Of a stretch of DNA of 64,000 nt, positions 1-10,202 are shown one piece after another. Source of the DNA: Cordylochernes scorpioides (taxonomy: Eukaryota > Arthropoda > Arachnida > Pseudoscorpiones > Chernetidae); contig CP092863.1 of the NCBI GenBank assembly GCA_030710605.1, positions 60,056,899 to 60,120,898 of the forward strand, read 5' to 3'. The notes under the pieces were generated by a model, which had not been told where the DNA came from, ran no database searches, and saw only the letters and a program-made list of their open reading frames with translations. Both the position numbers and the translations under genes were made by a program. Within the stretch, counting starts at the first letter, position 1, and each line of letters starts with the position of its first letter.

Positions 1-50
1 CTCCCCCTCCTCCTTTTTCATCCGGGCTTGGGACCAGCAAAGGCAGAGTT
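1..50. repeat. Edge fragment of dispersed repeat family C
   Basis: This pyrimidine-rich stretch matches, in reverse orientation, the purine-rich part of the dispersed repeat seen most fully at 9460-9775 and 32625-32890 (shared core around GGTCCCAAGCCC). It is cut by the window edge, so its extent is unknown. Confidence 0.6.
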
Positions 51-125
51 GTTATTGTCATAAAAACTATAAGTCAAAAGAGCTAAATTGTATATATAGT
101 CACCATTGATATATCTAATTATTAT

Positions 126-473
126 AGAACAGTAAGACCAAAGGACCCCATTGTTATAAAGTCACATGGCAACATTTATTAGAACAGTAAGACCAAAGGA
201 CCCCATTGTTATAAAGCCACATGGCAACATTTATTAGAACAGTAATACCAAAGGACCCCATTGTTATAAAGTCACATGGCAACATTTATTAGAACAGTAA
301 TACCAAAGGACCCCATTGTTATAAAGTCACATGGCAACATTTATTAGAACAGTAATACCAAAGGACCCCATTGTTATAAAGCCACATGGCAACAATTATT
401 AGAACAGTAAGACCAAAGGACCCCATTGTTATAAAGCCACATGGCAACATTTATTAGAACAGTAAGACCAAAG
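126..473. repeat. 55-bp tandem repeat array
   Basis: About 6.3 direct copies of a 55-bp unit, recognisable by AGAACAGTAA, GGACCCCATTG and CACATGGCAAC. Copies differ at only a few positions (GTCAC or GCCAC, GTAAG or GTAAT), so the array is young or homogenised. No coding potential is seen. Confidence 0.95.
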
Positions 474-750
474 AGATGAAGATACTCACTCAACGTTGAA
501 TCTTATCCTGCTCCTTCTATATTCTACATTTTGTCTTTTCACCACTTCTTTCTTCCAATTGCGTATCCTTTTTCTTTGATAAACTCTTTCGTAATCATTA
601 CTGCAACAATCAATCCCCATGTTAGCTGTGTTATCATACAAGGTTCAAGGACTGTTCTATATTTTAGAAACAAAAGAGAAAGAGAAATAAAACTAATTTA
701 GTACTTTCCAAAATATGACTCAATACACTTGTGCCATTGTTTTTTCAATT
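474..750. other. AT-rich spacer, nothing recognised
   Basis: Unique-looking AT-rich sequence between the 55-bp array and the first SINE. No ORF, RNA gene or repeat was recognised. Confidence 0.5.
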
Positions 751-1062
751 GTTTTTTTTTTTTTTGCTTATCCCTAGCACATATAGTACAGGCCATGATA
801 ATCATGGTGGGTAGAAATAGGCGACTGTAAGTGCACCACATGTCTACACATGTTAAAAGCAGTTCGAATTTGCACTTACTAATATGCCAGAGCTCCATTT
901 GGTTACTTGCACTCGCTGGTGGGGTTGGACTTTTGCAAGAATCGGGGGTCATTGGAACATTTTTTTTTTTTTTTATTAGAAAAAAAGTGCCAAATGCTGG
1001 ATTCGATCCCGGGTTGTAGCATTATAAAACCAATGGTTTAGACCACCCTTTCACCAACCCCC
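751..1062 (-). repeat. tRNA-derived SINE (family A), near full length
   Basis: Family A is described here. Read on the minus strand it has a tRNA-like head with a B-box (GGTTCGATTCC-like, here GGGATCGAATCC on the plus strand), an A/T-rich joint, a body containing CACCAGCGAGTGCAAGTAACC, and a 3' end CTAGGGATAAGC followed by an A-run. This copy reads 3' to 5' along the plus strand, with the poly-T tail at about 751-764 and the tRNA head near 985-1062. Pol III-type internal promoter boxes are visible. It is non-coding; short ORFs within it are chance. At least a dozen copies occur in the window. Confidence 0.85.
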
Positions 1063-1527
1063 ATAATCAAGTAAATAGAGTTGCAGAGGTTTTTTTTTGT
1101 AACTTCTGATATGTTTTCTTCCCTTCTCCATTCACATTACACTACAGATATATGTATATTATATGAAAATATTATTTTATTTGAAATTATATTTCATATA
1201 TATAGATTCAAATACTCTGTTAAATCAACCACCAGAGGTCACGCTTCCCCTATAAAAACTCATTGTTGTTGTTTCCCGTGGGCCGGCTCAATATTTTAGA
1301 CATAATGTAAATAAGCTTTTCATTTTTTAGATTCTTACGCCTTAAGCCAGGCATTACTTTTATGTTTTTTATATATCCCATAAGCTCAATTAAAGCTATT
1401 TCTAATCTTCATTATTTTTATTATTATAGTTTCAAGATTTTAACAACGACTGCATTGACATAGCATATTCCTCAAGATAATCAAAAATCACGCAGAAAAT
1501 CTCATTTTTTATATTATATATATATAT
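1063..1527. other. AT-rich spacer
   Basis: AT-rich sequence with T-runs and a short TA repeat next to the Helitron end. No gene or known element was recognised. Confidence 0.5.
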
Positions 1528-1528
1528 A

Positions 1529-2291
1529 CTAGCGGATGTGTACCCGGCTTCGCCCGGGTTTTATCCGAGTGGAAGTTTGCCTAACGAATATTATTGATAA
1601 TTGATAATAATATTCCGGAACACACAGAATATTATGATAATAATGATAATAATATTCGTTACGTTATATATTTATATAATACGAATGGCCCGGGCAACGC
1701 CCGGGTTTTACCCGAGTGCGTATATATTTTAAAAACGTTTTAATTCAAATACTATTCGTTACAATTATAAATTGGCGCCATGGATGTCACTCTTGTGAAA
1801 CGTCCCGTTCCAAACTGTGTGTTTTTAAAATGTTTTAATTAAAATACTATTCGTTACAAATATAAATTTGAACGATAGGCTCATTATTTCTTTATACCGT
1901 TATTATACCGTTATATTATATATATTATATTTATTATATATATATTACACGTTATTTGTTTTCTTGGCCGACTGTTTTACATATGGTGTTATCTTAAAAT
2001 TGCTTGTTTTGAATATTTTTTAGATTGAGATTATTAGCTAGTATGTAAAAAAATTAACTCTGTTGAAATTTAATTTTGTATTTATATATAAATAAAATTA
2101 ACTCTGTTGATTTTTTTTTGTATTTAATCGATAACAGCGAAGTTACGCATGTTAATGTTAGGAAAAATATTTTGATGTTAAGCAAAACCTGCTCCATCTC
2201 GTTTTACATAAATGTTGAAAATTTGGTCGAAATTGATGCATTGTAACGAAAGTTTTTAGTGAACAACACTTATGAAATTTGCATTTTATTA
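1529..2291 (-). mobile_element. Non-autonomous Helitron, 3' end at 1529 (minus)
   Basis: On the minus strand the sequence ends CATCCGCTAG followed by T, preceded by the GC-rich hairpin GCCCGGGCGAAGCCGGG type that marks Helitron 3' termini. A second, slightly different terminus-like hairpin (CCCGGGCAACGCCCGGG, 1688-1706) suggests two overlapping or nested copies. Internal sequence near 1770-1840 matches that in the Helitron at 35332-36184. No Rep/helicase coding remains. The 5' boundary is uncertain. Confidence 0.7.
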
Positions 2292-3017
2292 ATATATATA
2301 TATATATATATAATTGAATGTCTGTCTGTCCTCTATAGATTCAAAAACCATACATCCAATCGCCGTGAAATTTTGGGATATTATTAGGTATATCACCGGG
2401 AAGGTTTTTGAAAAATAATTTCATGAATATCTTGAATATCCTTAGAGTTATTTGCAGATTTGTAGATTTAACTCGCAAGCAGCGCCCCCATTGTGACGAT
2501 AATAACAAGTTTTCTTATCACTAAGTTTGTTATCTTAAATATTATTTATCAAAAGTAAGATTATCTCAGGATGACACGGCAATTTATTTGAGACAAGAAT
2601 AATGATACAATTCAAGGCGAAGATACTCCAGGAATCCAGGTTACCTAAATAAAAAAATAAAAAAGGCGAAGATACTATTCCTTTAACTTCCAATTACAGA
2701 GGGAACCAATTAATATTGATTTTATTCAACTTATCGAGTATTTTTCAAGGGACCGGGAAAAATGTTCACTAGATAAAACGATGATTTTGTAATGTAGAAA
2801 ATTAGGAAAGACAAAATTCATGATGACAAGGCACACAGGGACCCAGGGACCGGGAAAAAATGTTCACTTTATCGAGAGATTCAAATTTACGAGTTTCAAA
2901 TTATCAAAATATATCTTTTTTTTTTTTTAAAGTTTATAGAGAATTGTTTTAACAAATGTTCGTTAGACAAACCTTTACTCGGGTAAAACCTCGGGCGAAG
3001 CCGGGTACATCCGCTAG
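2292..3017 (+). mobile_element. Non-autonomous Helitron (plus)
   Basis: The 5' end is a TATATATA run leading into TTGAATGTCTGTCTG. It is followed by the conserved subterminal block ACATCCAATCGCCGTGAAA, the internal GCAAGCAGCGCC motif, and the 3' terminus CCGGGTACATCCGCTAGT with an upstream GC hairpin. The canonical CTAG end is at 3014-3017 and is followed by T. It faces the Helitron ending at 1529, so the pair forms a roughly 1.5-kb unit with about 45-bp inverted ends. It has no coding capacity. Confidence 0.8.
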
Positions 3018-3060
3018 TATATATATATATTTGAAAATAGAGCAATCCATACTTAATTCA

Positions 3061-3206
3061 TTAGATAATAAAAGGCATATATTGGATTTAATAAAAGATT
3101 TATTTTGCCAATATTTCGGCTGGTGATAAAGGTTGGCGTTCAGCCAGCCGAAATATTGGCAAAATAAATCTTTTATTAAATCTAATATATGCCTTTTATT
3201 ATCTAA
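3061..3206. repeat. Near-perfect palindrome (foldback MITE)
   Basis: Arms of about 60 bp (TTAGATAATAAAAGGCATAT and its reverse complement) flank a spacer of about 20 bp containing GATAAAGGTTGGCG. The inner arms carry CCAATATTTCGGCTGG. It would form a long hairpin and has no coding content. Confidence 0.9.
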
Positions 3207-3419
3207 TATATATATATGGTAATTTAAACCAACAACCCTATATTGTATAACTACTTATAACAAGATTGTCATGTTGTATATAGAAACACATCTATAAATA
3301 ATTATACGCATGATTGACCTGTGTCATTGCATCGCCATATGTAATGTACTTTGTACAAACTGAAGACAAATAAATAAAACTATGTAATAGATTAAGAACT
3401 GAGTTAAAGCAAGATTGAA

Positions 3420-3960
3420 AAGTTCAAAAAGGTCTACAATCGAGACAACTCTAAAGGAATTCGGCAGTCGTTGCCATCAAGGTCAAAGGGTGCAGACGTC
3501 CAAAGTTCATATTCTCAGACATCTCCAACCCCCCTCCTCGGGAATGGTATATAAACCTCGGTTTTAGCCGAGCTTAGTTAGTCAGCAGTCACCCCTTTCA
3601 TCGTCGGCGTGAGCCCTTGTCGGTCTTAGCCAGGACCACCTGATCACCATGTAAAACAGTAAGAACCCTTCTAGCTCCATCTTGCTTTTAACTCGAATCC
3701 TATCTGTTCATGGAACTTTTCTACTACAGCTGTGTCTCTTCGTTTTGTGTGTGTGGACATTCCCAAGCTTTCCACTCTGCCTCGACCACGACTGCCTGTA
3801 CTCTGTGAAAACTGTTAAAGGTCTTCCAAAGTGCAGAGAGGTACTGGAAAACTCTCCACGCCCTGACTGTCCCTCTCGGCTACTACAGGTTTGACCACCG
3901 GTTACCACAGCTTATAACGAGAGTCGACAGGATCTCATCACAGATAAGTCGACAGCAACT
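3420..3960 (+). mobile_element. Candidate LTR promoter and leader of a retroelement
   Basis: A TATA box (GGTATATAAACC, about 3545) sits 25-35 bp upstream of an arthropod-like initiator (AGTCAGCAGTC). It is followed by GC-richer sequence and, at 3917-3932, GAGAGTCGACAGGATC. That last motif is the repeated unit of the tandem array at 63620-64000, which also follows an LTR-like block. I infer that both are LTR plus leader regions of related retrotransposons. LTR boundaries, target duplication and coding regions were not identified here. Confidence 0.45.
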
Positions 3961-4316
3961 CCATATCACATATATATGTTATGATTATTTTTGTTTTGTT
4001 GTTGAAAATAGATAGAGAATTGAAGGTGCAGTCGTGAAAAAGTAAAAATAATTATTTATCCATCAAGTAGTTTTTTATTTTGAATTACTTGAAGGAAATT
4101 ACACATAGAATTATTTTTCACAGTAATATAGAATTTATAAAATGAATTCCATAACCGTGAATTAAAAAAATAGGTAGGTTCAACTATACATATTTACAAC
4201 AATAATAAAAGTGGTATGTTCTAAATCTATGGTCAAAAAATGTAGAACAGTAAATGAATGAAAATAAAATATGTTTAAAAAAAAATAAAATATTTGCATT
4301 TTAGATGATAACTTAC
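3961..4316. other. AT-rich sequence downstream of J-domain exon
   Basis: This would be intron or 3' flank of the J-domain gene on the minus strand. No further exon, which must begin in the phase left by the donor at 4317, could be recognised. Confidence 0.4.
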
Positions 4317-4514
4317 CTACCATCTTTATTCCTGTGATGGACCAACATAACTACCATAAAAGCAAATACGGCTACAATAAACAGAAAGTTTATTGGTTTA
4401 AGGATTGGGTCCTCTTCTACCCATGAATATTGGTAAAATTGGTGATGGGCATAATAGTTGTAATCATATTCTTCAGCCCTGCCATAACCGCTTTGATAAT
4501 TAGCACCTCCATTG
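4317..4514 (-). CDS. J-domain gene exon c (membrane segment)
   Basis: 198 bp, acceptor GTTTGTGCAG and donor GGTAG|GTAAGT. It encodes a Tyr-rich linker (YDYNYYAHHQFYQY), then an 18-20 residue hydrophobic helix ending at a His/Arg/Lys cluster. It ends in phase 2 toward an exon I could not locate. Confidence 0.8.
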
Positions 4515-7500
4515 CTGCACAAACAAACTATATATTAGCCTTCTACACACACACACACATACAGCTTTATTTAAGACCACAAGTCTTATACAGATTTTAC
4601 ACAGGAAATAAGCATAGATGCTATACTCCAGGCAGTACAGAACCCAACAACAGCCTCCAGGTCCGACGTATGTCCAGTGGCCAAGGTTAGAGTATCACTG
4701 AAAAGGCAAGTGTGGAATCAGCCGCGTTCTAGACTTCGCTTTCCTCATCCAAATGGACCACGACATTCGGCGATTCTATTAATCTCCTCTGAACGGTGAC
4801 TGCGGCCTTGTAGAATTTGTATAATATTAGCTTTCTAATCCTTACTATTGAGATGGTTTATACATTTATTTATCAACACAATTGACTAAGAAAAACATTA
4901 TAGTTTTTTTTTTTTTTTGCTTATCCCTAGTACACATGGTACAGGCCATGATAATCATGGTGGGTAGTTAGCGACTGCTTTTACTGTAAGCGCACCACAT
5001 GTCTACACATGTGAAAAGCAGTTCGACTTTGCACTTACAAATGTGCCAGAGCCCCGTTTGGTTACTTGCACTCGCTGGTGGGGTTAGACTTTTGCAAGAA
5101 TCGGGGGCCATTGGGGCATTTTTTTTTTTTTTTAAACAGAAAAAAGTGTCCAATGCGGGAATTGAACCTGGGTCGTAGTGGTCGAAAACCAAACGGTTTA
5201 AACAATTCACATTATATTGAAGCTCACTATCCCAACTTAACAATTCAGTGAATCCTCTTTGATAGATATTATTTCTTTGTATTATCATCCCTAGTACACG
5301 TGGTACAGGCCATGATAACCATGTTGGGTAGTTGGCGACTGCTTTTACTGTAAATGCACTACATGTCTACACATGTGAAAAGCTGCTCGACTTTTGCACT
5401 TACAAATATGTTAGAACGCCGTTTTGTCACATGCACTCGCTAGTGGGGTTGGACTTTTGCAAGAATCCACTCCGGCTCTGCAATTAGGTGTCCTTTACAG
5501 GGAGGTTCTACTGTATATTGATGATTAAAAAAAATGATTACAAATACATGGCATGACATACAATGCTGGCTTATCTGGGCACCTTCATCCCCATTTTCAC
5601 ATTTACTAGGAAGACATAATTAGGTTTGAATTTCTCAATCTTCAAATTGATCAGGGTTTCTCTTCTAAGTAATGCTCAGTATGAACCGGCAAGTTTCTTA
5701 TGGAAGGTATGCTTTTAGAATCTTTTAAAAATCATGATAAGGCACAATTGGATTATAGATTATAAACACAAGGTAATAAGACCAAATTCAAATAAATAAA
5801 TAGTCTGTGACATTTTGGTAACAGTGTTGTTACCATCTTCAGACAAAAGTACTGAATGATTTAGTTATTTTCAGTAATTTTGTCTGAAGATGATAACAAC
5901 GCTGTTCCCAAAACGTCACACACTATTTATTTATTTGGATTTGGTCTTATTACCTTGTGCTTTTAAAAAATCCAATGACTTCTTTTCTAAATTCTTTTAA
6001 AATAAAATGATGGGGAAAATATGTTACCAGAGTCAAGTCAACCCAGCCAGCGAACTAACAAATTTCTTTAGAGAATAGACCTTTATAGGGGGGTCGGTGG
6101 AAGGCTGGTAAACCGTTTGGTTTTCGACCACTATGACCCGGGTTCGATTCCCGCATTGGACACTTTTTTCTGTTTAAAAAAAATGCTCCAATGGCCCCCG
6201 ATTCTTGCAAAAGTCCAACCCCACCAGCGAGTGCAAGTAACCAAACGGGGCTCTGGCATATTTGTAAGTGCAAAGTCGAACTGCTTTACACATGTGTAGA
6301 CATGTGGTGCGCTTACAGTAAAAAAGCAGTCGCTAACTACCCACCATGATTATCATGGCCTGTACCACGTGTACTAGGGATAAGCAAAAAAAAAACCTTT
6401 ATGTCAGTTAAAGTTTTCTCAGCGTTTCAACAAAAATCTTTTGTCATCTTCAGGAGAAATAAAAACAAGTATTTGAAAAGGCACACATTAAAAATTTTTC
6501 AAATTTAGTACAAAATCTAATTTAGTACAATATCGCGAGAGAATGCCATTGCAAACTCAGAAACATTTTTAACACCTTGTCAAATCAATGCATTTTTTTT
6601 TAATCACCCAGGACAAAACTTTACTGGTAGTGATAAAAAATGTGGGGGGACCACAACACCAATTTTTTAAAATACAGACAACAAAGTGGATTTTACATGG
6701 TTTTGGTCCATTTGTAACTCAGGAGAATCAGGTTGGGGTTTTTTTTTTGCGAAGTGGGAAAGGGGTTACCTTCTTCCATCATTGTAATATCGCTGTGAAG
6801 AATTTTCACTTTCATAATCGGGGTGTAGAGGCCGTTTGGAAGGAGGTAGTTTGAGGATTTCATAGGCCTTCTGGATCTCCTGGAACTTCTCCTTGCTCTC
6901 CTTTCCTGCATAGTCAGGGTGGTACTGTCAACACACAAGTTTAGCTCTCTCCTCTTCTACTTGGCCCAGTGAAACTGTACATAAAATTGATAAAGCACAA
7001 TTTGGATTATAGATACAAGAAAATAAGATCTAATCCAAATAATTTAATAGTGTGTGATGTTTCGACAACAGCATTAACACATGCTGTTGCCGAAACATCA
7101 CACACTATTAAATTATTTGGATTAGATCTTATTTTCTTGTATGTACATAAAATTGTGTGGTACAATAGAAACCTCTCTGTAAAAGACACCTAATTGTAAA
7201 GTCAAAGTTTCTTTTAGGAAGAAGAGATGTCCTCTTAACCAGAGAGTGTTAAAATAGTTTTAAAAAATGGTAATTTTGTAAATGAAATCTGTCCTTTGTA
7301 GAGAGGTGTCCTTTATCGGGAGTGTCCTCTCGTGGAGGTTCAACTATAATTGTTATTTATATCCAATTTTTTGGTGGTCACAAAATGGATCTACCTTCCG
7401 GGAGAGTTCGAGGTAAGCTAATCGGATTTCCTTTTTGGTGGCATCCTCCTTCACTCCTAGGACATCATGGTAGGATTTCCCCCTCCTCAAACTGCGCCAC

Positions 7501-7517
7501 ACTTTCTCATTAATTCT
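4317..7517 (-). CDS. J-domain membrane co-chaperone (DNAJC4-like), partial gene, three exons
   Basis: A partial minus-strand gene assembled from three exons: 7395-7517, 6770-6924 and 4317-4514. The J domain is split between the first two. Helix I/II includes SYHDVLGVKEDATKKEI, followed by LAYLELSRK; the next exon starts exactly at YHPDYAGKE with the catalytic HPD and continues FQEIQKAYEILK. The third exon has a Tyr/Gly-rich stretch, then a hydrophobic membrane segment (INFLFIVAVFAFMVVMLV) followed by HHRNK. J-domain proteins stimulate the ATPase of Hsp70 through HPD. A J domain followed by one membrane helix resembles DNAJC4 or related membrane-anchored J proteins. Splice phases agree (0, then 2 completed by 1). 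The start codon exon, upstream of 7517, and the last exon, below 4317, were not found. Family assignment is certain; the exact orthologue is not. Confidence 0.85.
4904..5210 (-). repeat. SINE family A copy
   Basis: Poly-T (tail) at 4904-4918; the tRNA-like head with the B-box region lies near 5158-5210. Nearly full length, in the first intron-like space upstream of J-domain exon c. Confidence 0.85.
5284..5467 (-). repeat. SINE family A copy, head truncated
   Basis: The tail end CCCTAGTACACG is present. The match stops at GACTTTTGCAAGAATC, so the tRNA head is missing. It sits about 75 bp from the previous copy in the same orientation. Confidence 0.8.
5485..5518. repeat. Terminal fragment of MITE family F2
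   Basis: A short piece ending GGGAGGTTCTACTGTA, the right terminal repeat of family F2 (described at 7604). It directly abuts the truncated SINE. Confidence 0.7.
5736..5960. repeat. Foldback MITE family F1, type copy
   Basis: Family F1 is described here. Long inverted arms run from GATAAGGCACAATTTGGAT through ACACAAGGTAATAAGACC and AAATCCAAATAAATAAATAG to GTAACAGCGTTGTTACC and back. A central spacer contains CAGTACTTTTGTCTG. The whole copy can fold into one hairpin and there is no coding capacity. At least 20 full or partial copies occur in this window, several inside ATM introns. The superfamily is not clear from the ends. Confidence 0.9.
6087..6398 (+). repeat. SINE family A copy, full length, plus strand
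   Basis: The best sense-strand copy. It begins GGGGGTCGGTGGAAGG, has an A-box-like TGGTAAACCG and the B-box GGGTTCGATTCC, then the body, and ends CTAGGGATAAGC plus an A-run. It lies between J-domain exons b and c. Confidence 0.9.
6770..6924 (-). CDS. J-domain gene exon b (HPD motif, helix III)
   Basis: 155 bp, acceptor GTTGACAG and donor AAG|GTAACC. It begins YHPDYAGKESKEKF, so HPD lies right at the splice junction, and continues with the conserved helix III (QKAYEIL) before a basic/polar linker. It ends in phase 2, which the next exon completes to Ser. Confidence 0.9.
6990..7142. repeat. MITE F1 subfamily copy
   Basis: A variant with arms ending TACAAGAAAATAAGATC instead of ACACAAGGTAATAAGACC. 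Perfectly palindromic around CAGCATTAACACATGCTG. It lies in the intron between J-domain exons a and b. Confidence 0.9.
7159..7350. repeat. MITE F2 copy
   Basis: Diverged terminal repeats (AATAGAAACCTCTCTGTAAA and its mirrored partner GTGGAGGTTCAACTATA). It lies just downstream of J-domain exon a in the intron. Confidence 0.75.
7395..7517 (-). CDS. J-domain gene exon a (J domain helices I-II)
   Basis: 41 codons in phase 0, acceptor TTGTAG and donor AAG|GTAGAT. It encodes YHDVLGVKEDATKKEIRLAY, the first half of a J domain. No Met is available in frame inside it, so an upstream exon is expected. Confidence 0.85.
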
Positions 7518-7603
7518 CTACAATTCACTTTCTGTCACTCAGGGAAGATATTAGATACTTGCAATGAATAACTCTGTATTGAAGCTAATATACAGAATAG
7601 GAA

Positions 7604-7786
7604 TACAGTAGAACTACCTCCATGAGAGGACACACTCACGCTAGAGAACACCTCTCTATAAAGAACAGTTTTTCATTTGCAAAATTATCATTTTTACTAT
7701 TTACAAACTCTCCAGTAAGAGGATACCTCTCCTTAAAAGACACTTTGCAATTAGGTGTTGTCCTTTACAGGGAGGTTCTACTGTAT
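7604..7786. repeat. MITE family F2, type copy
   Basis: Family F2 is described here. About 150-190 bp with imperfect terminal repeats CAGTAGAACCTCCCTGTAAA and GGGAGGTTCTACTGTA, often flanked by TA. Internal blocks resemble AAGGACACCTAATTG, GAGAGGTGTCC and GGTAATTTTGCAAATG. TA flanks and size fit a Tc1/mariner-type non-autonomous element, but no source transposase with these ends was seen. Confidence 0.8.
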
Positions 7787-8287
7787 ATACTTTCAATTAA
7801 TAACTCTGTAGAACAACATTTGAAAATATCCTGCATATGTTTTTTTTTTTAACGGTAAGGGGAACACTGAGGGTTCGATTCCCATCCCTGGACACTTTTA
7901 TTTTTCCCATTTATCATTACTCTTCACAATTCATCCTTTTATGCTTCATCCCTAAGGTTGGAAATAGTCGTTATTTCTCCTTTAAAATAAATTTCGATTT
8001 TTTGTTCAAAAGAAACACATGTGGGATGTTTTCAAATGTCATTCTACAATCATAGGCTGCATTATATTGTATAATAATAACTCTGTATTGAAGCAAATAT
8101 ACCAAATATCTCATGTTTTGAATAGAATTGAAGAAAGAAGAAGTACTTTCAGTGTGCATGCGCTAACCAATGGCTGCTGTGCAACTGAATGCTATTGAGA
8201 ATCTTAGTGGACATGGAATTAATTCTTCTGACAAGTACTGGGCCTGCTGAGATCCAAGATAAGGCAGTCGTGATATCCAAAAACTAA

Positions 8288-8402
8288 GGTAACAAGACCA
8301 AATAGATAAATAATGTGTAACAACGCTGTTACCACAATTTATTAATTTGTATTCGGTTCTGTTATTTTAAGTTTCTAATCTATAATCCAAATTGTACTTT
8401 AT
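8288..8402. repeat. MITE F1 copy, internally deleted
   Basis: Keeps AGGTAACAAGACC, the AACAACGCTGTTACC core and the right outer end TCTATAATCCAAATTG. Most of the left arm is lost. Confidence 0.75.
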
Positions 8403-8479
8403 AACCGAGTCATGAGATCATTACAACAGTATAATAATACAATTTTTTTTTACAATAAAAAAAAATGTTATGAAATTTC

Positions 8480-8626
8480 AAAACTATTATAGACGCGTAA
8501 GATTCTTTTTAAAAATTAAACAATCTCTACTTTCCTTGCTGCGATGAAAAATGGGAGGGCCTGGTGTATCAGTGGTCATCATTGCAGCAAGGACAGTAGA
8601 AATTGTTTAATTTATAAAAAGAATCA
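8480..8626. repeat. Foldback MITE family F5 copy
   Basis: Family F5: arms from CTATTATAGACGCGTAAGATTC through AAACAATTTCTACTGCCCTT around a GGGAGGG / TCATCAGTGGT centre. This copy has lost the outer right arm. It interrupts the gag-like remnant on its right exactly inside the putative zinc-knuckle coding stretch. Confidence 0.8.
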
Positions 8627-9205
8627 TGGTGCTTGCACTTGGAGCACTTCACACCATATACAATGTATGTGGCATGACCATTCCCTTGGACTTGATTTTA
8701 ATCCGCGCCATAAGATCTTATAGATCTTGATGTCTTCGTTTAGAAACACAACAGCCCCCCTATGGCCAGAAGTCTAAGAGTATTTGTCCATTATCCTTAA
8801 TAACCGTGTGATGGACACCACTTTACAATAGAGCCCTAAGGCCTCTGTGAGGTCATTGTCCTTCACCATGAATGGCAGGTTGCCGATGGTAATTTATTCT
8901 GCCTTCTTCCTATAAGGATAGGTTCTCAGCAGGGTGTTGCCGATGGTGAGGCCCTCCTCGACTAGGTGCTCCGCTTTCTCCACACTTGAAAGTCCAACCA
9001 TTATTTGGACGGACATTTTCATGAGCTCGTAAACTGAGTCATTTGCTAACAGTGCCTTGATATTGTCTAGTAGAAAGAAGTCCGTGCAGTTCTCGATGAC
9101 GATGCACTGTTTGAAAATGGCGGCCTCCATATGAGCTTGGCACTGGGCCTGTTGCTGCCTGCTTGAGTAGATTTCTGTCACTCCATTGTGCTTCCTAGGC
9201 ACTTA
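8627..9205 (-). pseudogene. Retroelement gag/ORF1-like remnant (RRM-like plus zinc knuckle)
   Basis: The minus-strand reading from 9202 has about 102 open codons (RKHNGVTEIY at the start, later SVQIMVGLSSVEKAEHLVEE) and then a stop at the place where TIGNLPFMVKDNDLTEALG continues in the same frame. After frameshifts, a stretch reading VYGVKCSKCKHHD near 8640-8670 looks like the start of a CCHC knuckle. The order (helical domain, an RRM-like GNLPFMV segment, Cys/His knuckle) resembles gag-like ORF1 proteins of retroelements (ZCCHC3-like). It is broken by stops, frameshifts and the F5 insertion. The element type is not established. Confidence 0.5.
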
Positions 9206-9459
9206 AGAGGTTTTCCTTTTGGTTCACTTTTCTCGGCTTTTGGAAGCTTCACAAGTTGTCGGTTGGAAGATCACCATCCTTCCTTTTGAATCCTCCGGGT
9301 TCTATGAATCCATCCAGATTGTTTTCTATATCCGAGGTTTCTACTTGTTTGGCCTAATTTGCATGTCTTGTGCTTTTTCTTGTAAGAAGATTTACAACTT
9401 TGCAAATTACTTTGTTGCCTGGTAAATTAACTTTTATATTTTACTACATTTTCCAACTC

Positions 9460-9775
9460 TGCATTTGCCGGTCCCAAGCCCGGATGAAAAAGGAGGAGGG
9501 GGAGCAGTAACAAGCTCACTAAAAAACCTGGGCTCAGCTGGCCTGGCTGATAGTACCCTGTAAGGGCTCCTGATCCAGAGATACAGGATGAGCAGCATTT
9601 ATACTCCATGTTAGGAGCGGCTGCACATGACATCTGTTCCTCATGTCAGAGGCAGCCATTTCATATTGGAGCTAAGTCGGCTTGCCACTGAGTAGTGCTC
9701 CCAGTCTTAAAGACAAAGGCATTCTACTCCACCCAGTACCCTAATATGATTGAGTAGACATAAGAAAGAAGAATA
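9460..9775 (+). repeat. Dispersed repeat family C, type copy
   Basis: Family C is described here. It contains GCAGTAACAAGCTCACTAAA, AACCTGGGCTCAGCTGGC, CATGTTAGGAGCGGCTGCAC and CATGTCAGAGGCGGCCATTT, and ends in a tail like TGAGTGGAGATAAGAAAGAA. The A-rich AAGAAGAAG tail suggests a retroposed SINE or LINE 3' end. No tRNA boxes were recognised. Other copies are at 22768, 32625 and 62688. Confidence 0.75.
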
Positions 9776-10110
9776 CATTTTCCCATAAATCAGCCATTTC
9801 TTGCTCATTCTCAACAAGAACATCCCCAGTTGTTTGACTTAGACCTTCCAACAGTATAGCATGCCTAGGTCAATGTTTTCCAATTCCTTCTCTGTTTTCT
9901 TTGAAGGTGGTTGAAGTTTTTGAAGTCATCATTGTTGGGGCAAGAGCAGCATGCGTGTCCACACATCCTCATGCCTCAAGAGATATGGAATACTAGAGTA
10001 GCCATACAAATAATTAGATTATGTATTCTTAAGGTATCAAGCTTGTAAAGCTTGAGATTTTTGATGGTGTTTGCCGGGGAAGAGTAGAGCTCATCAATGG
10101 ATGAGTAATA
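9776..10110. other. Spacer with tail of family C-like repeat
   Basis: Mostly unassigned. Around 10030-10060 it contains GGTATCAAGCTTGTAAAGC, which also occurs next to family C tails at 31300 and 62880. No gene was recognised. Confidence 0.4.
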
Positions 10111-10202
10111 CAGTCAATAATGTGTTATTAGATCATGTGTGGGGTAACAACGTTTACCACCATACATTATTTATTTGGTGGTTACCTTATGTTTCTATGT
10201 AA

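Noticed and set aside
126-473. CRISPR-like array
   Set aside because: The 55-bp units are repeated entirely, spacers included, so it is a simple tandem repeat.
6969-7193. Plus- and minus-strand ORFs reading TIKLFGLDLIFLY
   Set aside because: Recurs at every F1 MITE copy; a translation of the hairpin arms.
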